64,000 bases of DNA from Microvelia longipes (GCA_018340805.1 JACMZG010001908.1:17663595-17727594); one strand, 5' to 3'. Numbered from the stretch's first letter, positions 11,494 to 24,724 are shown. Notes: generated by a model not told the origin, from the sequence alone. A program made the numbers and translations.

Positions 11494-14149
11494 ACGTATT
11501 GTATTAATAAATATATTAAGATATTTATTAGAAATATTAAATATCTTTACTCCAGTAACTCTCATCAGGATCTTTTTATTACAGTAAAGCGAAGGTTCGT
11601 TCCGTGGTTATCGGCCGAGTGGCTAACCAAACTTGTGTCATCATTGTTATGAACAACGCATGGTGCAGGGTGATAGTTATTTGGTTTTTCATTATATTTT
11701 TCGTGGCTAAGAACCCTATTTCTTACTTTTTTTATTCACCTTTCTTGTTCTTTTCTGATTATAAAATGACCTTAAAAAATATTGTCTTTACCCTTGTACA
11801 AAGACAATACTTATCTTGTATACGGCGAAATTGCTGAGCGAGAAAGTGTTAACATTTATAATATATTTATTTACTTATTAAAGAAATATCCTAATCAGCG
11901 AATCACTTGTAATTCTATCACTCCTAACCTTCCTTGCAGAGTGAGAGCTCTGTTCTTTGTTTATGTCAAAATTATACACCAAAGGGAATTTAGTGTGGAA
12001 AATGGTTTTTGGTTAAAACCCAAAGAGGTGGATCCTACATTAACGACTGGGCTGATAATTAGTTGTACATTGTGTTAAGTTTAACTATTTTACATTGTGT
12101 TAAGTTTAACTATTTTCTGTTTCTTCAAGAGAGATTTAACACGATCCTAATTGGCTCCTAGCAAAGGTGAGATGTTGTTTTGTTAATGTGGGTGTTGTGA
12201 TGTGGGTTGTTATGTTATTAGTTCTGGGAAAGTAATGTGGGTATTTTTGGTGAAACTCCATTTACAATTGCTACAGTTTTCCAAGGCCGAGAGCTAAGTT
12301 AGAAGGTATCTCTGGTCATCCTGTCGCATTATACCAGAAACTGGGTTGATGGATATCATTGTCTTTTCATTTTGCTTCTTAAGTCTTTTGATTGCTGCCT
12401 TTTGTCGGTTCTGAAATTTCTATGGATGTAATTACTCCAGCACTTACCAGCAGCATGCTAAGATGATCTTAAGATGTCGAAGAAGATTACTGAACTATAA
12501 TGCTTTCCAACTCCAGTTGAAGCTTTAAAATTCTAAGATTTAGGTCTATATAAAAACTTTATAGTCGAGTCCTTTGTTAATTTCTAAATTAAAATAGTAC
12601 AAAAACTTACGTGATAAATATGTATAAGCAGAATAAGAAGAATCTCCTTGATCAGAAACGGTTCTTATATTCGAAGAGAATATATATTTATTGCAAGTTG
12701 AACTAGCTAATGTTTTTTGCCCTGGTATATTCTGTAGTGACGTAACTGATTTGTTAATTGGTTATTTTATTTGATTAATGGCTGCTGTTTGGATTGATTT
12801 GATCCCAGCTATTCCCGTAATTCGGTGCATGTTATTTTAAAAGCTATAAAGTACATGTTATTTTAAAACTTTTTGTTCGTCTCGGTGTTTAGTCAAAGAG
12901 CTTAAAATAGAAATACAAGAAAGATCGACTCAATGCATCCGGTATTTAACGCTATATAATGATTCAGACAATGGAATTTCCCGGTTTTCCTATCCCGCTC
13001 TACATATGAAACTATAAAGATCAAAAATAAGAAACCAGGAAGAACATATAAAATATTTAGAGTCCCAGTAACTAGCTTTACACCCTAACTACAAATAGAA
13101 ACTATTTAAAAAAATCATGAGTATTACAAATCTTTAAAAAAACGGAAATCAACTGATAACTGACTAAAGTGTTCGGTGGTCCAAAGACGGAAATCTTAGT
13201 ATTTTCAACTCCGGAAATAACATCTGATGATTATTTACAGATATATAGAAGGGAGAGTAAAGAGAATTAGCGGTGTAAGAGAAGTAAATAGTGGATCTTG
13301 TAGGGTTGAAGGAGGGGGGGGGGGAAGCACTAGGACGTTACCAGAAATAGATACCCTATTACTCAGCTTTTACAAAACAGTGCATACGTACGTGTGCGTA
13401 CGTCAAACAGGGAAGTAACTACAACTTATCTTCAAAACATCCTTTTTTGAAGAAAACACGACTAAAGACTCAGGTCTATAAATAGACAGCTCTTTTAATT
13501 ATTTAAACTCTGTAAACCTTCTAAATGTTTACGTGCGTTGTGTGTTTTATAACAAGCATGTGCTCATCTGATTCTGATTGTAGAAAAACGACTGGGACTA
13601 ACAAGATGCTTGAAATTATCTAATGAGTTCTTATCTCATAGTAAAATATATTTGATAATGCGTAATATGATAGAAGGTTGAAAGTATCAGATGTGTAATC
13701 ATCTTATAGAAGGAAATTTTATGGTACAAACGTTTCTTGGGACTCATGGTGGCATTATCAGATAAATACTCTCATTAGTAGCAACTTTTAGATGAGGACT
13801 TATTTTGATGAGATTAGTGCAAAAGGTAGAAACTAACTTTCTAAACACATACTTATTTGAACATAGATATAATAAATTAAGTTTAAAAATTCTAGATGGA
13901 TTCTAAAACTCTAGATTCTAAAAAAACCAATATTCTAATGTTTATAAAGAAATTTTTATTAACGTTGCATTACTGCGGCAAGTTATGGCGTTCGATTAAT
14001 ATGAGTGTTCACAATGGTATATTTTCTTGTGTTGTGTTGAGTGTCTTAATTTCAGCGTTGTTTATTGACAGTTCTGAAGTTGCTTCCATTTTTCCACTAA
14101 GTATGAGCTTGCTATTGAGATTTTTAAGAGAATAGTCAAAAATAATATC
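11494..14149. other. No recognisable gene; short simple runs only
   Basis: A direct duplication of tacattgtgttaagtttaac lies near 12064-12115. An acceptor-like tract (tttctgtttcttcaag) at about 12130 is followed by a donor-like AAAG|gtgaga at about 12166, but all three frames between them contain stops, so it is not a coding exon. A 12-G run is at about 13311-13322. ORFs at 11604-12078 and 13896-14135 show no protein-family features. Confidence 0.4.
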
Positions 14150-15995
14150 CCTACCAAGGCTTGTAGGCTGGGGTATTTCGCTTTAACATCTTTCAGCGAG
14201 TCAGCAATCCCTGTTCTGTCCAGGAGTTTTTAGAATGCCAGAGTGATCTAAGATGCTTCGCTTTAAAGCCTCTAAGCTAATCAACATTGCCTGTTCTATA
14301 GCCAAGGCTCTAAAATGCCAGGTGATCTAAGATGCTTTATTTTAGCCTCTAAGCTAATATCATTGCTGTTCTATAGCCATGGCTCTAAATACCATGATTA
14401 AGTGCTTCGCTTTATAGCCTCTAAAGCTAATATACATTGCCTGTTCTATAGCCAAGGTCTAGAACACCGAGTGATCTAAAATGCTTTATTTTATAGCTCT
14501 AAGCTAATCAACATTGTTGTTCTATAGCTAAGGCCTAGAATACCAGAGTGATCTAAGATGCTTTATTTTATAGCCTCTAAGCTAATATACATTGCCTGTT
14601 CTATAGCCAAGGTCCTAGAACACCAGAGTGATCTAAAATGCTTTATTTTATAGCCTCTAAGCTAATCAACATTGCCTGTTCTATAGCCAAGGTCTAGAAT
14701 ACCAGAAGTGATCTAAGATGCTAAGTTCTATAGCCTCTAAGCTAATCAACATTGCCTGTTCTATAGCCATGGCCCTAGAATACCAGAGTGATCTAAGATG
14801 CTTTATTTTATAGCCTCTAAGCTAATATACATTGCCTGTTCTATAGCCAGGTCCTAGAACACCAGAAGTGATTCTAAAGATGCTTTATTTTTATAGCTCT
14901 AAGCTAATCAAACATTGCTGTCTATAGCCAAGGTCCTAGAATACCAGAGTGATCTAAGATCTCGTTCTTAGCCTCTAAGCTAATCACATTGCCTGTTCTA
15001 TAGCCTAAGGCCTAGAATACCAGAGTGATCTAAAGATGCTTCGCTTATAGCTCTAAGCTAATACATTGCCTGTTCTATAGCCAAGTCCTAGAATACCAGA
15101 GTGATCTAAGATGCTTTATTTTATAGCTCTAAGCTATATATACATTGCCTGTTCTATAGCCAAGGTCCTAGAATACCAGAGTGATCTAAGATGCTTCGTT
15201 TATAGCCTCTAAGCTAAATACATTGCCTGTCTATAGCAAGGCCTAGAATACCAGAGTTGATCTAAGATGCTTTATTTTTAGCTCTAAGCTAAATATACAT
15301 TGCCTGTTTCTATAGCCAAGGTCTAGAATACTAAGTGATCTAAGTGCATAATGCCTCTAAGCTAATATTACATTGCTGTTCTATAGCCATAGCCCTAAGA
15401 ATAGCCCTAGACAGATAGCCAAGAAGTGATCTAAAATGCTTCGATCAAGCTAATCAAGTTCTATAGGCCTAGAATACCAGAGTGATCTAAGATGCTAGCT
15501 CTAAGCGAATCAAGATTGCCTGTTCTATAGCTAAGGCTCTAGAATACCAGAGTGATCTAGATGCTTCGCTTATAGTCTCTAAGCTAATATACATTTCCTG
15601 TTCTATAGCCAAGGTCCTAAAATACCAGAGTAATCTAAGAAGCTTCGCTTTATAGTCTCTAAGCTAATCAACATTGCTGTTCTATAGCCAAGTCCTAGAA
15701 TAGCTGAGTGATCTAAGATGCTTTATTTTATAGCCTCTAAGCAATCACATTGCCTGTTCTATAGCCAGGCTCTAGAATACCAGAGTGATCTAAGATGCTT
15801 CGCTTTATAGTCTCTAAGCTAACATACATTTCCTGTTCTATAGCCAAGGTCCTAAAATACCAGAGTGATCTAAGTTCTATAGCCTCTAAGCTAATCAACA
15901 TTGCCTGTTCTATAGCCAAGGCCCTAAAATGCCAGAGTGATCTAAGATGCTTTATTTTATAGCCTCTAAGCTAATCAACATTGCCTGTTCTGACC
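14150..15995. repeat. 80-bp satellite array
   Basis: About 22 tandem copies of an 80-bp unit containing agtgatctaagatgctttat, tagcctctaagctaat, acattgcctgttctatagcc and aaggtcctagaataccag. Copies differ mostly by 1-3 base deletions or insertions rather than substitutions. The minus-strand reading MAIEQAMLISLEAIELRSLW is a translation of the repeat. Confidence 0.95.
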
Positions 15996-16528
15996 AAGGT
16001 GATATTAATATATGGCGACACTTGAAAGCTAATAGTGCTCTAAAACTTCCTAGAAGTGGACCTGCATTTGTTTTCCCTCTCCTCTATAGTTTTTATGTTT
16101 AATTAGTATTGATGAAGTAGGACTCTGATATTGTGCTTGAACTCTTTATCTACTAACGGGTGGGAAATAGGTCATTTTTTACTTTTTATTGGTTGAAATA
16201 AAAGAATTTCCCTGATCTTTCAAAAATAAAAATCTGAGAACGTATTCGCTGGGTATGGAGACAAAGATATATTAAAAATCGGGTACGGAGTAACCATATT
16301 TTCTTGTGGTTTTATAGAGTTAGTTACTCTATAAAACCTCTATCTACAGCGTAAGTAGATTATTATTCTATGCACCTCGGCAGAAAAATAATTATTAATG
16401 ACGCATAGAATTATTTTCTGTCAAAGGTAATTTGAGATGATTTTTTCTTGGTCAGTAAAATATTTTTTTGCCCATTAGAATAGCTTTAATAGCTATTCTC
16501 TTTTGTATAATTAAGTTTTCCTGAATAA
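15996..16528. other. Unique sequence with short hairpins
   Basis: Inverted repeats TTTTATAGAGT / ACTCTATAAAA at about 16310-16340, and AGAAAAATAAT with ATTATTTTCT at about 16381-16420. No coding signal. Confidence 0.4.
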
Positions 16529-16644
16529 AGATTATCACAATAAGTAATTTATCCTTAGTCTCACTTTTAAGTTTATAGAATTCACACATTTTATATAAAT
16601 TAAAAACAATGACTTTTAATTCTATAATTTGGTAAGCTACAAAA

Positions 16645-16695
16645 TTTAAGCTATGGCCATTTTAACCAACACTGTGGGCATCATCAGGCTAATAA
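16645..16695 (-). ncRNA. Hammerhead ribozyme relic, left arm (core mutated)
   Basis: On the minus strand, CTGATGA is followed by TGCCCACAGTGTTGG, then TTAAAA where the right arm has GTGAAA, then the self-complementary ATGGCCAT. The conserved GAAA box has become AAAA (the G12 position is lost), so this copy should be inactive. Confidence 0.6.
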
Positions 16696-16987
16696 ACTAA
16701 ACACTACATTAACAACTAAAGATCACAGAAAACAAATAAGCACATATACATAAGACTAGAATAAATAAATAAAAATCACAGAATTAGCTAAAACTTAACT
16801 TCGTCAACAAATAAAACAGAAAGGTTACAACAAAAGGTTTTTTTTTGTTGTAACCTTTCTGTTTTTATTTGTTGACGAAGTTAAGTTTTAGCTAATTCTG
16901 TGATTTTTTATTTATTTAATTCTAGTCTTATGTATATGTGCTTTATTTGTTTTCTGTGATCTTTAGTTGTTAATGTAGTGTTTAGTT

Positions 16988-17042
16988 TATTAGCCTGATG
17001 ATGCCCACAGTGTTGGGTGAAATGGCCATAGCTTAAATTTTG
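16988..17042 (+). ncRNA. Type I hammerhead ribozyme, right arm
   Basis: CTGATGA (16995-17001) is followed by a stem II hairpin (GCCCA / TGGGT with loop CAGTGT), then GAAA (17019-17022). The short palindromic stem III TGGCCA comes next, then U-A before the cleavage site at about 17030/17031. Stem I is weak: TTAGC upstream against GCTTAA downstream. The very short stem III is typical of hammerheads in PLEs, which act as dimers or co-transcriptionally. Core residues are intact; activity is inferred. Confidence 0.7.
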
Positions 17043-17109
17043 TAGCTTACCAAATATAGAATTAAAAGTCATTGTTTTTAATTTATATAAAAAAAAGATT
17101 ATCACAATA

Positions 17110-17432
17110 TCAAAACTTTGTCCTTCATTCTTGATGCTTTCTTTCTTACGTTTTGGTTGAGTCAAATGTCTTAATTATCAATTTACTTAATTTAACTTAA
17201 TCGATACACGGTTATTGTTTCAATATTCAGTATTCTGAAACCTTTAGCATTGTCGGATCCGTGACTTCTCTTTTAATTGAAACTAAATAAGGGCGGTGAC
17301 CCTAACGGTTGTAGTCTGATAAAGCCGACAGAGTTGACATTTTCTTTCAATTTTCTCCACTAGTCTGGCTGCATCATTCGAATCGTTTAGTGAATTGTTT
17401 TGTTAAGATTTTTTTTTCTAAATGAATTTCGT
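17110..17432. other. Unique AT-rich DNA
   Basis: No feature recognised. The ORF at 16908-17165 is antisense to the palindrome and continues into its flank; it is not a gene. Confidence 0.4.
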
Positions 17433-17650
17433 CTAGTTATAAATAATACTCGGGTGTCGGGAGGCCGACAAGGTGTCCAGACTGTTTATAAATAGCCACC
17501 GACAAGAGACTAGAGTGCTTTGTGTGCGTGTTTGCACGACGCGGTGCCAGTGTGTTGGCTCTAAATGTTGGCTGCAGTCTAATAGTTCGGTGATCAGTCC
17601 GTCTGGATGATATGGAGGGGGGAATGTCCTCATTCAGCCTTTCAACTAGC
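17433..17650 (+). promoter_or_regulatory. GC-richer block with TATA-like box (possible promoter or first exon)
   Basis: A 200-bp island of balanced base composition with many CpGs. TTTATAAATAGCC occurs at about 17483, followed 25-35 nt later by agagactagagtgctttgtg. Downstream ATGs open only very short frames (for example ATGGAGGGGGGAATG and 12 more codons). The 66-codon minus-strand ORF is antisense and unrecognised. Composition suggests a promoter or exon, but no donor site supports it. Confidence 0.25.
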
Positions 17651-19175
17651 TAATATTTGAAAGAACAGATCTTACCCACAGTCACAATAAGGTTAATAGC
17701 GGAATTTCTTATGATAAAAACCCTGTGTGAATTTGCCTTTGCTCGAGCTATAGATTCAAATAGTAAAGCAAAATTATGTTCTACTCTCCGAATTTTCATT
17801 CGAGAATTACCCTTATTTTTTCTAATCTGTCCATTTTGTTACTATGATCAGCTTGCAAACGAGATTTTGGTACTGTGCAAAAATTTACCTTATCAATTAA
17901 ATTTGAAATATAATTTAATAAACATAATAATAAAATTGTTAAAGTCAATGCAGAAATAGTAACCTCCTGCTAACGTAAGTTCCTATGTAATCTAATGACA
18001 TTTTGATTTATAGTTGCATTAAGTACGTAAATTTTCCAACCTTCTCCTAAGATTTTCTAACCTTTTCTAAATTGTGCTGACATTTGTTTTCCATAATACA
18101 GGTGTATTTGATCCCATCTTCTGGTGGATATTATTTCGGAATACCGTGATAACTATTCACGATGAAGTTTTCTTTGCGTATTTCTTGCAAGAAGAAATAT
18201 TTATGAATAAGTGGACATAATGTGGTTTGTTGACCTAAGAAGGGTTTTTTTAATAAAATCCTGTCTTCACAAATGTCCTTAGCCTTAAGAGTTTTTTCTT
18301 GTCGGACTCATGGAACATGAAAGCTTACAAATTGAAATATGCCTTTTCATTGAGTAAAGTTTTTAAAATTATTTACGAAGATACTATTTATTTATTCATA
18401 CTGGGAGGGTCTTTGAGAATTAGACTCTCCTTACAATTAGAATAAATGCGGGCTATTAGATAATAGGAATCAACTGACTAACGTAGAGGTGCTTCAGTTA
18501 AGAATAAAATCTTTCGATGTTTGAAAAGATAAATCCATGAATTCCATAACGTTTAAACGATTAAAAATTAGACTTTTAGAAACCCCTTTTTTATCGGAAA
18601 TTAGGATCTATTGCACATGTATTGGTGGTGTTAATTACTATTTGAAACGTACTCTTTAAAGCTGCTTGCAAGAAATATAAGTTTGATTTCAGGTTTGTAC
18701 TTCAAATAATTGTAGTTAAGATACCCTAGTAGGTTCTCCCAGTAGGCGAAAAATCATCCCAATTGAAAAGAGCAAAATTTTATTTTTTGATAAGCTTGGT
18801 ATTTCCTTTATAAAGAGGCCTTGAGTGATATTTCGCTTTCTTAACAAATTATTATTAAACTTGTTGCAGTCTTTTCACCGTAACTTTTTAACACAACACG
18901 TCTTCATTTTCACTTTACAAAAATTCAAATTAATTTCCTCCCCAAGCCTCGGCCAAAATTTTTACCACAATCGTACAAAAAGTGGTGTTCTAATAGTGTT
19001 TCCCTGTAGATTGAATCCAGTACTTAGATTTGTTTTAATATTTACTGACTGAGTCTTCCACCTATTAAGGCTTAAAATTATATATATGAGCATATAATAT
19101 TGCCGTTTGAGCTAGCGCGATTACAAAAAATTGCACATCTATTCATTTAATTATTTGGATAAGTGCGCTAGCCCC
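17651..19175. other. No recognisable gene
   Basis: AT-rich. The ORF 17657-17959 (100 codons) has no start context or domain. A donor-like CTAAC|gtaagt near 17973 lacks a convincing acceptor upstream. Confidence 0.4.
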
Positions 19176-19490
19176 AGATCTGATTAAGGTCTCTTTGTAT
19201 TCATGATTCTCACAAACATATTGTCGTAATTTGTTTACGATTTTTCAAAGATGCTATTTTGATGTCCTGTGTTGGATTAATCCCAAAATCTAATCAGTTC
19301 TTGTTCTCATAGGACAGGAAATTTGTTGTGAAATCTAGCACGCGTGTAGTACTTATATCAGACCAATAAATATGTCAAGTTTTGTATCAGTATCAGTATT
19401 AATTCAAAATTTATTATATACATTCATACGGTATATAATATATATAATATATATATATATAATATATATATAATAATATATATATAATAT

Positions 19491-19532
<42 letters not shown>

Positions 19533-19965
19533 ATTCTATTGGTATGGAATTTGATGCTAGTGTACTAATGTAATTATCAAGTGTGTGTGTATGTATAAAC
19601 ATATTTATATATTCTTGATCAGTAAGTTCTTTCCTACCAAATAAATCACCTCCCGTCACGAGACCAAAGTCATAAGGTCAATTTCCTTTGAAAATTTGTT
19701 AAAATCGAAAAATAATTCTATTGGTATGAAATTTGATGCTAGTGTACTAATGTAATTATTAAGTTCATGCACTAATTTCCATCGGTGTCTGATTAAGGTC
19801 TCTTAATCCACTTGATCTGATTATGGTCTCTTTGTATTCATAAAATCAGAAATATGTTTTCGTAATTTCTTTACGATTTCATTTTTTTAATGATGCTATT
19901 TTGACGTCCTGTGTTGGATTAATCCCAAATAATCTGTTCTTGTTTTCATAGGACAGAAAATTTAT
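19176..19965. repeat. Diverged 640-bp direct duplication
   Basis: Segments at 19176-19325 and 19813-19965 are homologous: tctgattaaggtctctttgt, later gtcctgtgttggattaatcc, then cataggacag. A second pair is at 19529-19582 and 19709-19761 (aaataattctattggtatg, then gatgctagtgtactaatgta). The nested layout suggests two rounds of local duplication around the (TA)n tract. Confidence 0.8.
19435..19527. repeat. (TA)n / (ATA)n microsatellite
   Basis: A TA-rich tract with several phase slips, bracketed by the duplicated segments. Confidence 0.95.
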
Positions 19966-20400
19966 TCAGAGTTTCGTACAAAATTGAATGAGTGCTGTGG
20001 CTGTGGTGTGTTTACAAGTAATGTATCCATACACTGATACATTATACAGATAACAGTTTTATCGATTTTTAGGTTCTGTTGATGCTGAAACGTCGATATT
20101 TGATTATTAAAGTGGGTGTTACGTTAGTTATTTTTCCTTAGGTATATAGAAATAGTATTACTAAAACTCAGTTTCAGGTGGGTTTAAGTCATCCTGTGTG
20201 GTTTTTACCAAGTTGATGGTCTGTCTCTGATCATTGTACTTCCAAGCGTGCTTATGCTTAAAAGTTGGAAATAAACCATTAGGTCTAGTGGTTCTATCCA
20301 TAAAATAGTTTTTATAATGCGTCATAATTTGGCTGTAATTTCAAAATCCATAAAACGAAGAAAATATTTAGGTCGATTTGAAGTTTAGCACGTACTTATA

Positions 20401-21405
20401 CAGTGGCGTACTGAGCCAAAAAGGGGGTTACTATAAAATCGATTTTTTTTAGTGATACAGCTCGAAACCTTATTGATAGATCTTGACTAAACTTTAAACT
20501 TTGCTCGTAGCTCTGAGTAGTTACAGATTTAAGTCTAAATAATATTATTTGCATATCTCAAATAATACTATTTTGTATTCTAAAATATGTAACATTATTA
20601 TAGAACACATTATAATTAGAACAGTTTTGAGTAATAATAGAATACTTATTCTTATTTTTAGTCAAAACACGCGATTTAAGAATTTCATTTTCGATCGTCA
20701 ACTTATCGAAACAAGGAACTTGCCAAGCAATCATAAAGCACAGCTAGAGAATTGCCGGATGGACAAAAACATCTTAAACAAAGAATTTTCTTGCTGTTGC
20801 AGCTGTTAACAACTTCTATTTTTTGTAATCCTCAAAGGAATAATTAATAATTTGTTGTTTGAATAATAAAATATTTTTTTATTATTCAAACATATTATTG
20901 GTCGGGCCCAACCATATGTTTGTCGGGACCATCGATTGGTCGGGGCCTCAACCAGCAAAAAAGGAACTTAAAGATTGATTGATTTTAATTAGGTCTTTAA
21001 AATATTCTCATATTTTTACCTAAATCTAGGCCTTGAAAGAAGCTAGATTTAGGTAGAAAAGTGAGAATATTTTCTTTATACCAGAACCTTACGGAAGACT
21101 AGGGCCACAAGGGGCTCCTGACCTACTTGTTGAAGGTTCTAAAACACACAAGGGCCCTAGAGATTAAAGATTTTTTTACTTAAGTTTAACTTTAGTTTAT
21201 TTTAAAATAATTTAATTTTATTAAATAACTAAATTAAAATTAAATTATGTTTGCTATGACCATTAATACGTTTTACTTAAAAGTAGACCCCTCTACTTAG
21301 GAAGCATAGAAAAGAACTCCCCTCCCCATTGTGCCCCTTAAGACATAGGTTTGGGCCCTTTTAGGGCAATCCCTCCTCAGGCCTTTATGGCTCAGTTCGC
21401 TACTG
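20401..21405. mobile_element. Non-autonomous DNA transposon with about 25-bp TIRs
   Basis: The left end CAGTGGCGTACTGAGCCAAA matches, with few changes, the reverse complement of the right end, which begins CAGTAGCGAACTGAGCCATA. The right end continues into AAAGGCCTGAGGAGG, which reappears at 36433. The interior contains two foldbacks (20852-20892; 20998-21085, taaatctagg/ctagattta arms) and a G/C-rich gggccc-bearing repeat. There is no transposase. The CAGTGGCG end is common in hAT-like MITEs. I could not find a matching 8-bp TSD (tacttata against gctatgac), so the borders are less certain. Confidence 0.6.
20549..20809 (+). other. Open frame inside the transposon, probably non-coding
   Basis: 86 codons, Ile/Asn-rich at first then more balanced (DRQLIETRNLPSNHKAQLEN). 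No domain recognised. It lies between the TIRs and may be a random frame. Confidence 0.15.
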
Positions 21406-22250
21406 GCTATGACTTTTTAGCAAATTTAAGACGTAACGATAAAGAAGTCGTCGGCATGTTTGTGTTTATATCGGAAAATAATTTTATAATTTAACTGATT
21501 CTTGATGGAAAACCTAAAATCGTGTACACTTTTGGAAAAATCATTGTTATAAGTCAAAAGATGTTTTTGATCTGTTTCCATTTGAAAAATGTTCTGATTT
21601 TCTGCACTCCTAAGGTTTGTTTTTCATTAACTAACCAATAAACTTAATGTAGGAGATAACTAATCCCTGTTTTAATAATTACAACTACCACCTTAGCCGC
21701 GATCCATAAAATAACCATCCAACCACCTTCAAACAACAACCATCCAATAACTTTAAATATTCACTTTTTATTACATTCAAATAAAAGTAATAAAATATAA
21801 ATAGTTATTTTGTTGACCTCTGTAAGTTGATTAACCTTTATTGCAGTGTTACCAACCCGCATGGAGAAGTCTTGTTTTAGATGCACCTGTTCAATCAAGC
21901 CTGTTGAATGCCGTTAATCAAATGCACTGTTTATTCTAATTAAATCCAATTAGCTTGGCATATTAAGGTAATATATTGTCCCACAATGTAGGTACACTTC
22001 ACATTTAATTGTCTAAGCATTTGATTGAATTGAAAGAAAAGTCTTAAATAGTTTAAAGTGAGGTACGAGTCAATTAATGGGCACAAACCAGTATTTCGCT
22101 ATTGGTACATAATAAGTTAAGGGTGGCATTTAACGTTTAAATAATAGTTTTCTGTGATTCAAATAATTAACACAGATTAGAACACGATTCTTATCTGATC
22201 ATAGAAGAAATTATGTTTGAATTATAGGTCTTTACAAAGTGTCTGTTCCC
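21406..22250. other. No recognisable feature
   Basis: Unique AT-rich DNA; nothing supported. Confidence 0.4.
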
Positions 22251-22254
22251 ATTG

Positions 22255-22490
22255 GTGTATGCATTTACACATTAATTATCCGTTTCTGTTGTTTTTAGAA
22301 CCTCTTAAGTGGTTTTTACATAGTTGTCTGTGTTTTATCATCGTATCTCCCGGGGAGATTGTTCTAGAGAATTAAAATTTGGTTAGTGCCTGGATGCGGA
22401 GCAAAGGGATTCTGGAGACGTGTTTCTGTATTAATTTGGCGATGTTTGTTTTCTGAGGAGGAGCGACGAGTGTCCCATGTGTTAAGGAAA
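22255..22490 (+). repeat. Dispersed repeat R1 copy with CGAGCGACGAG-type tail
   Basis: TTATCCGTTTCTGTTG, TTTAGAACCTCTTAAGTGG and GTTGTCTG match the R1 copies. About 180 bp later comes gaggaggagcgacgagtgtc, similar to the sequence starting the 8445 array and to 37785-37830. This suggests that R1 and the GCTTCGCTC-type motif belong to one element. Confidence 0.55.
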
Positions 22491-24724
22491 ATATTTGAAA
22501 TACCCTGTACCTAATTTGTTTTGGATTTATTCGTCAGTTAATAACTGCATAGATTGATGGTAGATTTCGGAACTTAATGCATTCACTTATTAAGACTAAG
22601 TTTAAATTAAATACTTAATTACTCTGACAATTTATTAATTATATTCTATAATGTAATTGTTACATTTTAGTAGTGAGATCTCTCATTTTACAACAGATTA
22701 AAGATCAATCTACTAATTTTTTACGATTTGTGGATAAGAAAACTAAGAGAAGATTGCTAAGGATGAATAAGGTGTACCTAGATGAATTGGTATCGAAAAT
22801 AGAGATGCCTAAAAAGAGGTACTAAATATTAATGTGGTGAAGAGATATAAAGCGGCTATTTACTCGCGTTACTCTGCATTGTAGACAAATATGCCAAATG
22901 CTGACTTGTATCAAGGAGTATGTATATAAATACGGATATATGTACTCTTTGCTTGTATATTTAAAATTGTACAATGAATTGTTGTTATTGAAAGTTCAAT
23001 CTAAGCATGGGGACAATATACTTATAATTTATTACGTTTTTCCATTTAAATGTTTCGGAGAAACTGCAATAAAACCTCCTCACGCAATAAAAATTATCTC
23101 TGATTTATTTGATGTGTTTCATAAATCTTCAAGAAGCTAGAGAAGATAATTACTTAAATTATCTGAAAAATTTCAAGTTGGTTGCATGTCTTCTAAATGA
23201 TAAGAGTGCAGACTTAATATCTTAAGAAAGCGTTTCATGATTAATGCAGGGGTTTTAATGGATCTTTAAGTGTGTGGAAAATTGTATATACTTTCCATCT
23301 ATGAGGAATGTATTTGCTACAATCAAACTTAACTTAAAAAATGAAGACTTTCTTGGTGTCCAAATATTAGGTAAATTAAAATATATATTTAGCTTTTACG
23401 TTCAGTTTTGTACCAAATTTGTGAACAATAGGTTTTTACTTAGTCCAGTGGTGCCATGATACGCCACTGGACTCCACCGTCTTTTCTGGGCTGTATGTAG
23501 CACCATTCTTTAATGGATGGGATGCTGATATAGAATTGTATCCTCTTACTCTCTTAACCCATTTCAGATGCTACTAATTTTTTCTTCAAGATTTTTCTTT
23601 TACTTTTCAATGATTATTGTAACTATACCGCAGTTCCCTTTTATTGCGGCTCTGGCATCTATACTGCAAAGTAATAATTTTGCTGTCTTGGGACATTTTT
23701 GGCTTACAATATTGTACCTCTTGTCGAAAAATGCAAGAAATTACTGAGTTACCTATTTCTTAACTGATGCATCCGACGACTTTAATATTAAAAACTTGAT
23801 GAGTATGTCTTCTAGGAAAGTCATTCTAAAAGTAATTCTTAAAAGTTCTGTCCCTTATTAATTTATCTCTTGGAATCAGTGGAGTCTTTGGTTGTTGTCT
23901 TATCTGAAGTCAGGGTAATACGGTGGGCTGTAGCCATTAGAATGTCTTGAGCTGCAGGACTCGGCTCCCCCTTTGCCTTTACTTTAGACAGCTACTCCAG
24001 ATTTATTGCTCCATAACCCTCCCTTGCTCGACTACGGACCGTTAGACTTGAGAAAATAAAATCTAATAGAGAAGAGATTAGAAATGTGCCTTGGATATTT
24101 TGTATATTTCTCCGTCTGATTTAAATATTTCTCTTCATTTGTTTCTTGTGGATTATCTTCGTATTTTTCGTTATTTTGTGTTTTACTTCTGTGCCTAACC
24201 CATCGCTCGAAAGTCAAAACTTTGTGCTCTTTCTGCCCCCAAAATCTCATCTTACACCATTGCTCCTGGATTTTATGTATGTGGCTTATAAAAGCTAATG
24301 GTCCGTACCAGTCATCACCTAACTGAAGTCAATCGGACAATGAGACTCGTTGTCTAATAAATTATTCCTGGACTTAATGTGTGTTGCTTATTATAGTTAA
24401 TGGATCCCCAACTCTATGCATCATTTTTTAACTTATTCAATTCGGTCTTAACTTAATAAATTCTAATAATAAAAAATATTTAACAAAATTCTAGGGTATG
24501 TACATGATTTTAATAACGCGTTTTGCTCTTATTTGTCCTTGCCATAAATCATTTTAAATTCCTAACAGCTGCAGTAAAAGATAAAGATACCTTTGTAAAC
24601 AAATGATGCTTGGTAGCTCCAATACACTACATTACAGCTCCAGTACAGGTTTTGTATCATTCGATTACAATAATGTATTCAAATGATCAAGTCATTTTTA
24701 CTTGATCTCAATGATAAAGTCATT
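22491..24724. other. No recognisable gene
   Basis: Several 60-80 codon ORFs (22898, 23274, 24032 minus) are AT-driven with no family resemblance. I see no repeat except short direct words. Confidence 0.4.

Larger units (their letters stand above)
16529..17109. mobile_element. Penelope-like insertion: palindromic pLTR pair with hammerhead ribozymes
   Basis: A palindrome at about 16584-17095 has arms of about 250 bp meeting at a short spacer (gttacaacaaaa / ttttgttgtaac around 16838). The insertion is flanked by a 14-bp direct repeat AGATTATCACAATA at 16529-16542 and 17096-17109, best read as a TSD. Between the left TSD copy and the palindrome is a single-copy tail of about 40 nt. Each arm carries a hammerhead-type motif facing outward. 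There is no ORF. The same architecture at 54768-56497 includes the PLE endonuclease, so I infer that this is a 5'-truncated head-to-head PLE copy. Confidence 0.8.

Noticed and set aside
11602..11640. tRNA-Ser/Leu-like A box (GGCCGAGTGGCTAACC)
   Set aside because: No B box or cloverleaf downstream at tRNA distance.
12131..12166. Exon-like segment with strong acceptor and gtgaga donor
   Set aside because: Stops in all three frames; no coding support.
20070..20105. Hammerhead-like string CTGTTGATGCTGAAACGTC
   Set aside because: The CUGAUGA box is altered and there is no room for stem II, so it cannot fold as a hammerhead; perhaps a chance match or a very old relic.
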